Positions 1-11,472 of a DNA stretch of 64,000 nt are shown in pieces (the first letter of the stretch is position 1; every line of letters starts with the position of its first letter). This stretch comes from Sequoia sempervirens (lineage: Eukaryota; Streptophyta; Pinopsida; Cupressales; Cupressaceae), in assembly GCA_007258455.2 (NCBI GenBank), contig VDFB02195886.1:8472-72471 (forward strand), in the 5' to 3' direction. Below the pieces are notes generated by a model. It was not told the origin of the DNA. It saw nothing but the letters and a program-made list of their open reading frames with translations, and ran no database searches. A program made the translations under genes and the position numbers.

Positions 1-1745
1 CATTGAATATTATAATATGGCACTGGGCGAGAGTGGGCTCGAAGGTCCCATTTTGAATTCTAAGGAGGAAGAGGGTGATGAAGGAGATGGGGAAGAAGCG
101 GATAAAGTGGGAGATGATGTTGGGGCGGTTGATTGGCTCTGTTGGCTTGTTTCCCAAGTTTTTTCTATTGCTTGGAGTCTTCGTTTCGCTATTTCTTCTG
201 CTTCCTAGTGTCTTGGGTTTGATCCCGTCTACTATTTGAAGCATGGTTTCCTTTGCGGTTCTTCTTCCTTACAGTTTCAGTGCTAGCTTTTCTTGCGTTC
301 TCCCTTCCTATTCTAGCTCTGTGCTAGGCAGAAGCTAAGATTCAGGTTGTGGTTTTCTTTTTTTGCATGTGGCGTTGGTTGTGGTGCTTGGAGTTCTTGC
401 TGAGGGGTGGTTGGAGGAGATTTGTGGCATGATCTCAGACCCTGACTGGCATGTAGGGTTGGAAGTGGTTTTTTCTTGTTGTGCCTTCTCTCCTTTTTCT
501 CCGTATGTAGTATTTCGTGGCTCTCTCTAGTGTTTTTGGGGCTTTTATGCCTTTGTATGGGTGCCTTCATTGCTTGGGGTTGAGTTTTTTGGTCTATCTC
601 TAGTGGAGTTGTTTGTGGACAATTTTTGGCATGTTTCAGACTCTGACTGGCATGTAGGGTTGGAGGTTGTTATTCATTGTCTTTTTGGCTCCCTACTCTC
701 TTCGCTTGGAGGCTTTCCATTCATTTTCCTTTTTATTTTGAGTCCCATTGTTTCTTCTTTGGTGCTGGTTGTTTTTCTAGGCAGGGAGGCTGCTCCTCTC
801 TAGTTCCTACTTCATTGCAGTGGTGGTATTTTTTCTCCTAGTGGGGAGTGCTTATTTTGGTGCTAGGTCCTCTAGTTGGCCTCAATGGAGTAGCTCCTTT
901 CCCTCGTATTTTTGCTAAATTTTTTTCCTTGAAGGAAGAAGTGGTTGTTTTGTAATGGTGGTTGCTAAGGTTCTCTTGGGTTGCTAGTTGTATTTGATGT
1001 TTTCTATGATCCCCCACTCTTGGGTCCTTTTGTTCAATTTTCAATATGGGGATGTGTTTACTCTGAGTGTTGAGTTTCTTCATTTATGGTTGTGGCTCAG
1101 TTGGGGTAGTTCTTCATCTCATTTCATCCTCTATTGTTTAACTATAGAGGGGAGCCCCTTCTTATAGTGAGGAGGAGCGATTGGTGCTATGGGTTGACCG
1201 CCTCCTCCCTCCTATAGAGGGGAGCCCCTTTCATTGAGGAGGAGCGAGCGGGTGACTGGCAGGTTTGCTGAGAATCTTCAGTGTTTCTCTCTGATTCCCA
1301 ACTTTCCTATTGAGGTGGGGAGTTTGGTTTCGTTGGATGGTGTTAACAAGTGTTGTGTTGTTGTTTGGTTGGTTCAGGCTGATAGTTACTTGGTCGTCTC
1401 TAGTTGTTCGTTGTTGGTTGGTGCTGGTAAGTGTTGTGTTGTAGTCTGGTTGATTCAGGCTGATGGTTGCCTGGTTGTCTCAGGTTGTTCTTGGGTCCCA
1501 GTTCCTTTGTAATTTTTGGTTGTTTTGGGTTTAAGGTTCCCCATTAAAACCTTTCTTTTTTATGTAGATTTAACATTTCACTCTAATCTTGTATAATCCA
1601 CTTATGGTTTACTGCTAGTTGTCTTTGCTATACTCTATTGCAGCTTGGTCTCTTTGTGTGGGTTTCAGGTCCCTGTTAAAACCTATTTGTTAATGGTTTC
1701 AGGTCCATTCAAAACCTGTTGTTAATGTTTTTGGGTCCATTCAAA
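1..1745. repeat. GC-richer remnant with internal direct repeats, class unknown
   Basis: This block is richer in G and T on the plus strand than the AT-rich DNA to its right and holds no convincing gene. Several near-identical segments recur: the 'ctgactggcatgtagggttgga' type segment at about 441-465 and 643-667, a 'tagaggggagcccc' segment at about 1144-1180 and 1214-1245 each ending in 'gaggaggagcga', a roughly 85-bp unit at 1345-1425 and 1430-1505, and three 'ggtcc...aaaacc' units at 1668-1755. A 63-codon acidic ORF at 17-208 could be the tail of a LINE ORF1, but I cannot prove it. A retroposon 3' region is my best guess. It could also be part of an LTR. Confidence 0.4.
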
Positions 1746-1884
1746 ACATGTTTTTCCCCCTTAATCAAAACTATCTATTGTTTCAACAATATTCTTTAGC
1801 ATAAAAATTTTATATGACATTTTTTTATTTTTATAAATTAAAAATAATTTATTTTTTATATGAAACATCTTCAATTAGCAAGAA

Positions 1885-2915
1885 ATTTCACAAGATATTG
1901 GCCTCTCAACCAAATTAATGATTGGGAAGACAAACTTGTGGTTAACATATGTTATTGTCATGAACATAGCATTTCCACCATTTAGATTTTCAAGGGGAAA
2001 GGATGAGTGTCATTTCTTTGAATGCTCCATGTAACTGTTAGCTAGTATAGGAGAAAGAGGGGATCCCATGGCAACCCCAACCATATGTTCATTGTCCACT
2101 CCTTGGAAGGTAAAAAATGTAGACCTTAAGCATAACTCAACCAAGGAGACAATCTTTGTTGGTCATACATCTAATGAAGTCAATATAATTTAGGACGAGA
2201 ACTTTCATGAATAGGAAAATGACATTGAATCTAACTAAGGTGTCACTCCATTTTGAATTTTATCCAGGGTGAACTCCATAAAATGGGCCAAATAATTAAT
2301 TAAGTAATTTTAAATTTAACCTCTAACTTGGGGAGATCAAATTGGATAGAAAGGATGCAAGCTTTTAGGTTGGGGATTTGATGTTGTCCATAATGGGTCA
2401 AAGAAGAATTTCAGCCTTGTGGATTTTTGGGACACCATAAATGTATGGGGTGATGTCTTTGATAAAAGCAAGTTGCTTCATGTTGTTGTTATCAAATGAA
2501 GAGAGGGAGATGGAATTTTTTACTTTTTGTAGTATCTCAAAAATGGGGTCATGGCTAATGCTTTTATAGCTCCTTGTATAAAAAATATGGTCAAGCATCT
2601 TATAGATAGAGTTCAGCTTGTTCATAGTAATAGTGGTATTTCTATTGTTTCCTTGATAATGAAGATGTTTTTGTTGTTGATTAATGTTTTAAAGGCATAA
2701 ATATTGACATAGTAGTTGTTAGGTTTTGGGGGCTTTAGTGTTCCTTAAAGTGACAACACAACCATGCCTAATATCCTTAGCTATGCTTTCAAGAAGGGAA
2801 CATATTGGGTTCTCAAATCCAATTAATAAATCCACATGAGAAATGGATGGAGGTGTGACCATGAAGTTGGAAAATATTTTCAGAAAGTTGAATGCAATAG
2901 GATCTATGTGTACTT
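1885..2915 (-). pseudogene. Penelope-like element reverse transcriptase, decayed
   Basis: Read on the minus strand, this region shows the landmarks of Penelope-like (PLE) reverse transcriptases in the right order. An N-terminal block with AKDIRHGC lies near 2800. A stretch around 2398-2625 ends in YGVPKIHK, close to the PLE signature YGLPKIHK. Then come SPT..LASFLSNLISP near 2340-2370, VAMGSPLSP-like sequence near 2050-2080 (now in another frame), and WWKCYVHDN near 1950-1975, where the catalytic YVDD has become YVHD. Frameshifts and stops break the frame at least four times. No GIY-YIG endonuclease is recognisable below 1885, where the sequence turns AT-rich. PLEs reverse-transcribe at chromosome nicks or ends. 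This copy is dead. Confidence 0.75.
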
Positions 2916-3689
2916 TTGAGAGGTTGGTCCTACAATCATGAACTTTCCCAATCTTGTATAAATTTAGAAAAGGGTTTGAAGATTGATAAGTAGGAGGTAT
3001 TTTTCCAATGGTGAGAGTGTTAGGGTTGAAGATTTAGCAATGGCTACTTATATGAGAGGAAGCAACCTAATTTTGATGATCAATGGTCAAGAATTCCAAT
3101 CAAGAATGTAAGACAATATAAAGTATCTCAATTGTTAATTTTTCCATTCCTTTTTCAATCTCATTTACAAACATTTGGTAGATTTTTATTAGTGTGTTGC
3201 TAATGCTTCTATTTTGTTGCTCTTGTAACTAATTTTGCTAGATATAGAGGGTATATTTAAATGCTTATTGAGAGGGATTTTTGGAGTACTTTTAGCATGG
3301 GTAAGAGGAGAACTTACACATATTATTCCAACCTTTAATATTGCCCACATTTCTTCCAATCCCATGGTGAAAATGCATGGACTTAAGTGCCACATCTTCA
3401 ATAGTTGTATATGTTATGCAATATATCCTTAATTTTTATAAGATTTAATATTTTAGTTAGAGGATGTAATTGGTTGAAAATAACTTCTACTTGCGAGTTA
3501 AATTTGAATGCTATTTAGTAGTACTTATTAAAAAAAATACTTATACTATATTAAAGAGAAATTCTAAGGAAACCCTAGAATTTTCTTAATCGCATGGTTT
3601 AATGTAAATGTTTATAGTTCTATGTATTTTTTAATTCGTATACTTTAGAATTATTTTCAAATAATAGAATAGTTATGGGATAAATAACC

Positions 3690-5345
3690 TATTTTTGGTG
3701 TGTGCTCTCACAAATCCAAACTAGTGCCCAAAAATTGTGTGTCTAAACCAAAAAAATTGGCAAGATCCCAACTTGTTTCCACTCAACACCTTCAATGATC
3801 AAGTGTCAAATGCAATTTGACAATAATTTCTCAATACTCGATTAAACATGATTATCCAAATACCCTAAACATTATTATCCAAGTGACCATCATTTACCAA
3901 TCTCTTGTCACAGTCACTATACATGATGAGATGTTGTAGTCAAGTAGTCAAAATATGCAATATGTTGTATTCAACATACAAAGAGTAGGCATGTTGTTAT
4001 TTACACTTCTAAACTTTTCATGTCTACACAGTTTGATTAAACTTATCTTCAACAAACAAAAAGCACACACATTGAAATTAAGATAAATTCATCTATTGAT
4101 AATGTCTGACCAATTTTATTGTTTTTGATAAAGGGAAAAACAGATTTTGAAGGGATTCGGAACCCAAATACAAAAAGAGCAAGGCTACAAAAAAAGACAA
4201 CAAGTAGCCAGCAAAAAAGATCAGCTCCACAACAAGACCAATCAAGATTTACAATTTACACTTTTCTTGTGGGAGCGAAGAATCATATCGAAAGGAGGCT
4301 TAGAGGATTTTACTTTTTTTCCTTTAACTGTGATCCAACCTTCTTCCACTTGCGCTGCAATACCATCACAATTTTCTTGAGAGAGAAAGCCAGCAGCAAG
4401 TGAAAGAGGAGAATCAACATGATTCCTTTGCTCAGAAAAAGACTTCACAGAAGATCCGCCAGAGACGGAAGCCGAAACACTACCACCAGTAGTGGTAGAA
4501 TTAGACTCAATAGGAGAAGCACTAGCATCCTCGCCAGATGAAACGATAGGAGTGGATGATCCAAGACCCTGTGTTTTGGAAGCAATCACTTCAGAAAAAC
4601 TCAAATTCTGATCAGCTTTCTTCTCAACCGTATAATGTTGTTGAGAGGCACCTTTCCACCAAGTAGTTGTCTTAGTTTTTTTTCTCTAATCCGCAATGCG
4701 CAACCGCATGTCCAGTATTGAAGCATCATCTACATCAGAAGGGAATCCCTTCATAATCCAAAGATTGGACCCAAGAGCCTTTAGAAGATTTAAGGACTTC
4801 AGTAGGCAGCCCTTTTGAAACATTTATTTCAACCAGAATGCGAGCATAGGTGGAATGAAGAATGTCAGAAGATTCATCATCCACCATCAAGAAATCACCA
4901 AGGGCATCACCCACTTCCTCCAGAAGAGAATCATGCCAGAGGTGAAGGGGGAGATTGGAAAATCTAACCCAAATCGGGAATTTATTAAAAGTTTCAAAAA
5001 CAGGATTGAAATCAGAATGCCAAGGTTTGATCATCAGCATATAATTATCTTCCCAGCTAAAATAATTTTCACACAAGATTACTTTTCTGTCCTGAGCATT
5101 GTCAAATTTAGCAGCAAAAAATCCCTTAGCCAAGGGATAAATGTTAACTTTACCCAAAATTAGAGGCTCCCATTCGCTAGAAATCTAGGAATGCAACTGG
5201 GGGAGGTTGGGCCAGAAACCTTTGAACCGACAGATCACCCCACAGAGGGAAAGATCCAGGAATTTTATTGTTATATATCAACTTAATGTTACAAATTTTG
5301 AATCTTAACAAATTTTATTTTATAATTATTTCAAATATTTGACTT
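3690..5345 (-). repeat. Second decayed copy of the C2H2 gene's upstream region, split by a LINE
   Basis: Sequence 3690-4111 and 5273-5345 matches the region upstream of the intact zinc finger gene (26405-26790) in the same orientation. Shared blocks include 'ccctaaacattattat', 'catcatttac' and the 'taatgtctgaccaatt' block near 4100. Against the opposite-strand copy at 6110-6570 it forms an inverted repeat, and those two copies share extra sequence (3690-3760 against 6490-6570) that the intact locus has lost or changed. No zinc finger coding sequence lies to the left, so this is an upstream-only copy. An ORF1-only LINE at 4124-5260 interrupts it. Confidence 0.75.
4124..5260 (-). mobile_element. 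ORF1-only LINE (DUF4283 plus zinc knuckle), target-site duplicated
   Basis: The minus strand encodes a plant LINE ORF1-like protein. A DUF4283-type domain covers about 5250-4740 (GFFAAKF, PIWVRFSNLPLHLW). Next is a CX2CX4HX4C zinc knuckle at about 4695-4735, broken by two TGA codons, and then a low-complexity Ser/Glu tail ending near 4242. The element is flanked by an exact 12-bp direct repeat, 'aattttattgtt', at 4112-4123 and 5261-5272. No endonuclease or reverse transcriptase follows ORF1, although 5' truncation of LINEs normally keeps the 3' end. It therefore looks like an internal-deletion derivative moved in trans. The insertion splits a duplicated promoter whose halves rejoin when it is removed. 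Confidence 0.8.
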
Positions 5346-5424
5346 TTTTTTTAGAGATAATAATCTTAAATAATTTATTTTTTATTATTAAGCAATTATA
5401 AATTTTGTATATTATTAACATTTG

Positions 5425-5925
5425 GGCAGCCCTCCATCTTTTCCTTCTCATCTCTCTTTAAGGCTCCAGAAAATGATAACTTTAACTCTGGTTCATTTGT
5501 GGTGGGCCCAACTTCCTTGACCGAAACATTCTTATGGCTAATGATGCCCATCCTTCAGTTTTTAGCTTGATGGCTTTTGGTCTAGTGGGGGATAACCCAT
5601 TTGTATTCTCCACTCATCTCAGTGTATTGTACCCTTCTATGGGTGATGTGCTATGTTTTGAGGTGCATCATGTATTCAATTGAGTTCACATTCTTTATAA
5701 ACATGCTATGGATGACCCTCATGATTGGCCTTTTTTTCCACCTTCTTCAGTTCTTGCTAATTCTTTTGAAAGCTACACAAACTAGGTCTATTGCCTTTGT
5801 ATCTCTGATTTCCTAGTTTTTGTGATGCTAGTCTCTACTGCTCTTATGGAGCCATGTAGTCTTTATCTTGAATATCAATATGAAGTTTACATTGGCATTG
5901 CCACTTTTATTTAGGAAAAAAACAT
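5425..5925 (+). other. Possible retroposon 3' end between inverted arms
   Basis: About 500 bp of less AT-rich sequence separates the two inverted upstream copies. It ends near 5925 in 'ggaaaaaaacatg' after a 'tcaatatgaagtttacattggc' stretch that resembles the 3' end of plant LINEs. I see no domain, and a target-site duplication is not clear. The 71-codon open frame at 5601-5816 has no recognisable features. Confidence 0.3.
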
Positions 5926-6109
5926 GAAATTTAATTGTAAATTAAATGAACCTTAAAATTATGTAATCTTATTTAAATTTTTGTTACATTGTTCTTTTCA
6001 TTTATCAATATTTTTTAATTTTTTTGTCTACATTTAATAATATACAAAAAAATTTAATTTATTTAAAATTAATAAATATAATAAAAAAGGAATTATAAGG
6101 CCATCATTG

Positions 6110-6640
6110 TTCAAAAGATATTTTGAAAAGAAAGATTTGAAATAAATTTATTAAGATTCAAAAACTGTAAAGCTAAGTTGAGAGATGACATCAGAATTGG
6201 TCAGACATTATCATTAGGTGAATAGGACCCAAATTCGCCATATCTTTTGTCTTTTGAAGATAAGTTTAATCCAACTGTGCAAACAGGTGGAATGACAAGG
6301 AATGTAAAGAATAATGTTTAACTACAATATCTTATCATATATAGTAAATGTGAAAAGATAGTGGTAAATGATGGTGATCTAGATAATAATGTTTAGGGTA
6401 TCTAGATCAACATGTTTAATTGGGTCTTGATAAATTATTGCCAAATTTTATTTGACAATTGTTCATTGAAAGTGTTGAATGGAAGCACATTGGGGATGTT
6501 GCCAGTCTTTTTGGTTTTAGGCTAACACTATTTTTGGACACTAGTATGGATTTGTGAGGAGACACTCTCAAAATAAATTCTTTGAGTCTTATATGTGGAA
6601 GATCAACCATTATTGTCATTATCTATTCCTATAAACTCTT
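6110..6640 (+). repeat. Upstream region of the C2H2 pseudogene (duplicated)
   Basis: This is the reverse complement of the region upstream of the intact gene, with clear matches to 26405-26790: 'tcagacattatc' near 6200, 'gataatatttagggtat'-type sequence near 6385-6402, and the 'atcatatatag' TATA-like block near 6335. It leads directly into the zinc finger pseudogene in the expected direction. A further copy, mirrored about 5.7 kb, lies at 3690-5345. Confidence 0.75.
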
Positions 6641-6689
6641 TTAGTTGGTTTCTATCTTTTGCATTTTCTTTTGGTTTGCTTCATGTGGG

Positions 6690-7563
6690 CATTGCTGATT
6701 TTTGTTGGCTTATCTTCTTTTGGTTTGGATTTAGAATGGCTATAAAGAGTGAACGAAACTCTACATGATTGGAGTCAATGATGAATATAATAGAAATGGA
6801 TTCCAAGTACCCATGTTTGAGCAATCAACTTTCACTTTTTTCCTCTCTGTTTTAGAGTTCAACAACCCTAGTTGAGGTAGACTATGATGATGATAATGAT
6901 GATGATCACACTGATATTGCATTAGACTTGAGTTTAGGGATCAAAAGCAACTTCTTTAATGGTGTTCAGGGTGGATTGAGTGAATATTTTGATAACATGA
7001 AAAGTGGAGAGAATTGGTCGAGGGAAGGAAGATGTGTAGGAGTAGGTGGGAAGGCTTCAACAACAGTTGATGTGAGCACATGCTCTGCTCATACTGGGTC
7101 TTCTCTCATTTTCCCCTACTTGTTCCACTCTAAGAAGTTTAACAGTTCTCAAGCATTGGGTGGGCATCAAAATGCCCACAAGAGGGAAATAATTGTTGCA
7201 AATCAAGCTAGGGGATCTTACATAAATATTAAACAAAGGTTATATAGCCTAGCACATTCACCAACAATTTTTGCTCCTGAGTTTGCTCCATATTCCAACA
7301 TTTTGAATATGTTTGTGTAAGGGTCCATTCTGGAACCATTCAAGGAGTAGGATTTGGTGGTGGAGGAAAGGAAATTAATGGAATTCTTCAACCCCTTGTT
7401 GAGAATCAACCCAATGTAAGTTGAAATTTTGATTCAATGGGACAAAAAATCTCCACTTCTAATCTCTCAGAGAAGGACCCAAATTGGGGATGCTCATTTT
7501 TTTGAAATAGATTTGAATTTGGCATTAGATGGTCAAATGCTAGATTTATGCTTGAGCTTGTGA
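6690..7563 (+). pseudogene. C2H2 zinc finger repressor pseudogene (sister of 25470-26270)
   Basis: This is a collinear but broken copy of the intact gene. The longest open part, 6928-7320, keeps [15 protein letters not shown] and [10 protein letters not shown], and a further frame ends in DLCLSL just before the stop at 7561-7563, matching the DLSLRL tail of the sister. Both zinc-binding cysteines are gone: the CLFC of the sister reads YLFH here. The region matching the sister's start, near 6736, has an early stop, and there are frameshifts after 7320. The 5' flank, 3' flank and gene are all duplicated, so this is a DNA-level segmental copy and not a retrocopy. Confidence 0.9.
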
Positions 7564-7840
7564 CTAATGTAATTTGTTAGATATTATGGTTTTTGATCGA
7601 CACTTGAAGAGCGTTATAGAGTTCATAAAATATGAGTTTTTAAGACTTAAAAGGTGACTTAAAAGGCAGATGGGACTATGGGAACAAATGGTAGATAACA
7701 TTACTATGATGAAAGGATGAGTTGCTAACTTCTTATAATTACTGGGACAAATGATTGTGTAGTATCTATGAATCTTGTAAATATTATTATTAATTTTTTT
7801 ACATTGTGGCTTTCACTTTGTCTAAGGCCATTCTTTTTTT

Positions 7841-8358
7841 TATCAGTGAACGCTTTTGAACTAGAGCTATGAACCAGTGAGGCCACATACTGGGGGACCT
7901 CATCCCTGAATCCTGCCAGGCCAAGCCCACAAGCACGAAAGTTCAACAAGGATTGAGCCCAGAGGAGAGAAAGACTCGCATGGGTCTGATACAAAAACAC
8001 TAGGCATGAAAGACCCATGTGGGTCTAACACAAAGTTCATGAGCATCACACGCCAAGGAACTAGATCCGTGAGCAACACACTCCATCGTGGGTCTGGCAC
8101 AAGTCCGCAAGCACTCCAGCCCAACGAGGGTCTGGCATAGTCAACTACCTCCTGAGGACCACTAGCTCCTCATGAGCACCTCCCTCCAACCTCCATCGCC
8201 TTACATGTACCAACCACTTGTGTCACAACCTCCAATACATCCATCAAGGTGGGCTCAAACTGGTATACACCGGTTTAGGCCAGGCGGGGAATTGAACCTT
8301 GGTTGCACCAATAATAGTGCAACCACTTCACCCCTACACCACAAGGTGATCCCCCAAG
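7841..8358 (-). mobile_element. Long tRNA-derived SINE with target-site duplication
   Basis: On the minus strand the head at about 8358-8285 carries a pol III A box (reverse complement of 8331-8341, TGGTGTAGGGG) and a B box (reverse complement of 8288-8298, GGTTCAATTCC) at tRNA-like spacing. The element ends at the left in an A-rich tail (ATAAAAAAAA on the minus strand). The direct repeats flanking it are similar: 'ccattcttttttt' near 7828-7840 and 'ctattcatttttt' at 8360-8372. The sister locus (25180-25210) has this site once, with no insertion. The body, about 515 bp, is long for a SINE and has a loose internal repeat around 'tgggtctg.cacaa' (7980-8130). Confidence 0.75.
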
Positions 8359-8429
8359 TCTATTCATTTTTTGAGTTGCGTATGTTAGATGTTCATTTTT
8401 TTTGAGTTGTAAGGCAATTTATGAACACT

Positions 8430-9205
8430 TTTTGTGTTTTTACTAGTTTTTATTAATTGTGTTTCAAAATGTATATTGTAACCGATCATTACTACACTGG
8501 TATTTATTAGTAACTAGTAGTTGCATCTTGAGTTGCAGTGTAAATCCCAGGTGTATTTCAATCGTGTTGTTGAATTGGTCCATACGACTATTTAGTTACC
8601 TACTTCTCGCCTTGGAGATTTGATGTTAAAGATTCCAAAAAATGATAAATGTTGAGTAGCACTTATTCTCCTCAAATTCCTCCTTCAAAAAATTGTGGGA
8701 AACTACTTGCACCACTCAAGGGTGAAAAGTAAATTTGCAAAACCAACTTTTAGGTTTTAGAGAACCTCTATGGGTACCCATGATGCTACATGTGGAAAAC
8801 AATACCACCTTTCGACACTACTTGGCTTTCCATGGCACTTGGTTCATCCATAAGCCTAGATCAATTGATTATGGAACCTCATAGAATAAGTACATAATGA
8901 GAAGAAAATGTGATCTAATCAAATGAATCAACATCATACTAATATGATAATATTAGTTTCAAATGTCACCTAATTACAAAATATAACATGTATCTTAACA
9001 TCAAAATTAATGACTAAACATTCAATCTTACTATGGAAAAATTAATCTTAGCATAAAAAATTGATTATCTATGCATTTTAATATAATTCAAAATTTAAAA
9101 TATAACTCTCTTAGTTAGATCCTATCCAAGTTTCTTCAAGGGTAAGGGATTTCAAGAAGTATCATTCTTGACCTCATTCTCAACCCTTCAAAAAAAAATT
9201 CTAAA
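8430..9205. other. Block with no counterpart in the sister locus
   Basis: The sister sequence passes directly from the segment matching 8360-8430 to that matching 9205 onward, so about 770 bp here is extra. It contains no coding sequence I recognise. It is either an insertion of unknown class in this copy or a deletion in the other. Confidence 0.5.
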
Positions 9206-9640
9206 AATATTTTATTAAAAAAATTATTTTGATTCCTTACACATTTTTTTTTGCCATAGTAAATGATGTTAATTTATCAATTCATTTAGAGTATCTATTA
9301 ATATGACCTAAGGTTCAACTTGATATCTCTCTATTGATACATAAATCCAATGATTGGGTTTCACACTATGTTGTGTTATTCTTGTCTTTAATATTTATGC
9401 CACCTATTTAGGGCATCAAATTTGACATTCATTTGCATAATGTACTCTGCACCCATCTAACATGTAGACCCTTCACTTTTTGTATGTCCCTCTCCTTTGT
9501 TTGGACCACTCTCAGCTTTGATTTGGAAAATAATTTAAATAATGTGGTCCTTCGCACACACATGAAACATGAATTTCTCCTTCATTTCATATATTTTATC
9601 GAATCAATTTCCCTCCCTATGTAGTACATGGAGCATTTTG
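9205..9640 (+). repeat. 3' flank of the duplicated C2H2 locus
   Basis: It matches the reverse complement of 24690-25130 almost throughout, for example 'gattcgataaaatatatgaaatg' against 9585-9607 and 'gcataatgtactc' at 9436. It marks the right edge of the inverted duplication. Confidence 0.85.
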
Positions 9641-10039
9641 TACTCATATTTCTTTAAGAATTAAATGAATTCATTTAATTTTTAAAGTAGATGATTGATA
9701 ACAATGCATATAAAATTATTCTTCAAGAATCTCCTAGGCAATAATGAACTATTGATCCTCAACATGCTCTCTTGTTGATCCTATCATAACCTAACTTTTT
9801 TAAGTGAGTTGAAAGATTCACAACTATGCCTTTTCATTACTACTTTTATCTCTTAGGTCAAGGCTCGACTTAATACAAACCAACATGCTTCTTCCTCCAT
9901 CAAAAAACTTGCCCCATTGAATTTTGGCAATGCTACCTTTTCAAATTCACAAGCTTTACATTTAATATTTTCCCAACTTTCTTTGACTCTGAATTGGTCT
10001 TTTTTAGAATTGTGTGTATTTTTAATGTTCCCCATGTCA

Positions 10040-10980
10040 TTCTCAATATTTCCTTGCCAATGTTGCTAGTGATGATTCATGGTCAATTGATTTAGGTACC
10101 TCATATCACATGACTCTTCATAGGGATTGGTTTTATTCATACAAGGAATACAATGATGATGAAGTATTCCTTGAAAATAATGGTTCATATCATATTATTG
10201 AAAAAGGGAAGGTAAAACTTGTATTTAGTGATGGGAGAGTTAAATATTTCATAGATGTTGTGTACATTCCAATATTAGCATAAAATTTGATTTTAGTTTC
10301 TAAAATGAATGATTTTAGAGTGTGGCACATTTGATATGAGTGGTTGTAGTTGGCTAGATTTGAGAATATAGTACCAACTAAGGGATCCCAATATGAGACT
10401 TTGTTCAAACATGATATATCTACTTATTGTAACTCATCTTATATAACTAAAAGCTTAGATTTATGTATGTTGGACCACATCAAAGGTTGGGTCACATTGG
10501 TGAAAAGGGGCTTAAGATCCTAGTTAATAAAAATGGTGGATGGTTTTTCTACTTATTCTATTAATTTTGAGTTTTGTGAGCATTTTGTGTTTGGTAAATA
10601 GAGTAGAGTAAAGTTTAATTCTAGTAGCACTAGATAAAAGATATTATTAGAGCTCATTTATATGAACATTTTTTATCATGTGGATATTGCTTCAAGTGGA
10701 AAATCTAGTTATTATATTTCCTTTATTGATGACTACTCACATTATGTACTTTAGCTTTTCAAAAATAAATCTAAAAAAAAATATCAAGTTTAAAGATTTT
10801 AAAGTTATTAAAAATTAAATAAATCACAAAGATAAAAGTATTAAGGTTAAATAATGGAAGGGAATATTGTTCTAGAGAATTTGATGATTTTTATAGACAT
10901 GTAAGTATTATATGAAGAAGAAAAACTTTATATAAACCCAAACAAAATGAATTTGATCTAGCAAATAGGTGAATTTGATG
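10040..10980 (+). pseudogene. Ty1/copia polyprotein, protease to integrase, decayed
   Basis: Translation gives copia landmarks in order. A protease block at about 10065-10300 reads SWSIDLGTSYHMT, where DSGAT-type sequence is expected, followed by GKVKL, DGRV and LVSKMNDF. A GAG-pre-integrase block lies near 10480-10600, with an HIG motif and CEHFVFGK in place of CxxC. The integrase start lies near 10700-10760, with SYYISFIDDYSHYV. Stops at about 10281, 10602 and 10752, frameshifts and loss of the protease serine show it is dead. No reverse transcriptase or LTR is recognisable. The region between 10980 and 11460 is AT-rich with nothing further to support. Confidence 0.8.
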
Positions 10981-11159
10981 TTAATGGACAGAGCTAGAAG
11001 TATGCTAAGAATTATAATTTACGAAAATAATATTGTTAATACGATAGTTATAAATATTAAAGGGAAAATTAATAAAAGAATAATAATAATAAATGTTAAT
11101 GTTAAAAGTTTTTATTAGTAATGAAATATTAAAGTAACAAGTTAGTTAATTGCAAAAAG

Positions 11160-11225
11160 AGAGGCAGAAGTTAGCTGGTTAGCTGGTTAGAATAATTGAT
11201 TAGCTGGTTAGAATAATTGAGATAC
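11160..11225. repeat. Short tandem repeat 'ttagctggttagaataattga'
   Basis: Two to three copies of a roughly 21-bp unit lie in tandem within AT-rich DNA. No function is evident. Confidence 0.6.
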
Positions 11226-11472
11226 AAAATATAAAAAATATAATATTAATTATATTTTCAAATTGATATTGGATAATGGAAAAATTGATACTCAACCAAT
11301 TTGTAATAGGTTATAAGTATTGTCAAAGAAGATGAAATATTAGATAAAAATTATTTTTTGAAAAATAATAATTCATAACAAAAAAAATGATAATATACAT
11401 TGAAATTTTTATATTTGACACAATATGAAAAATACCTCCTACTTAAAAATATTGAAGTATAAATATCAAAAA

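Noticed and set aside
8285..8345. tRNA gene on the minus strand
   Set aside because: A and B boxes are present, but there is no matching acceptor stem. The sequence continues into a SINE body with A tail and flanking repeats. The same applies to the tRNA-like heads near 30919 and 34311.
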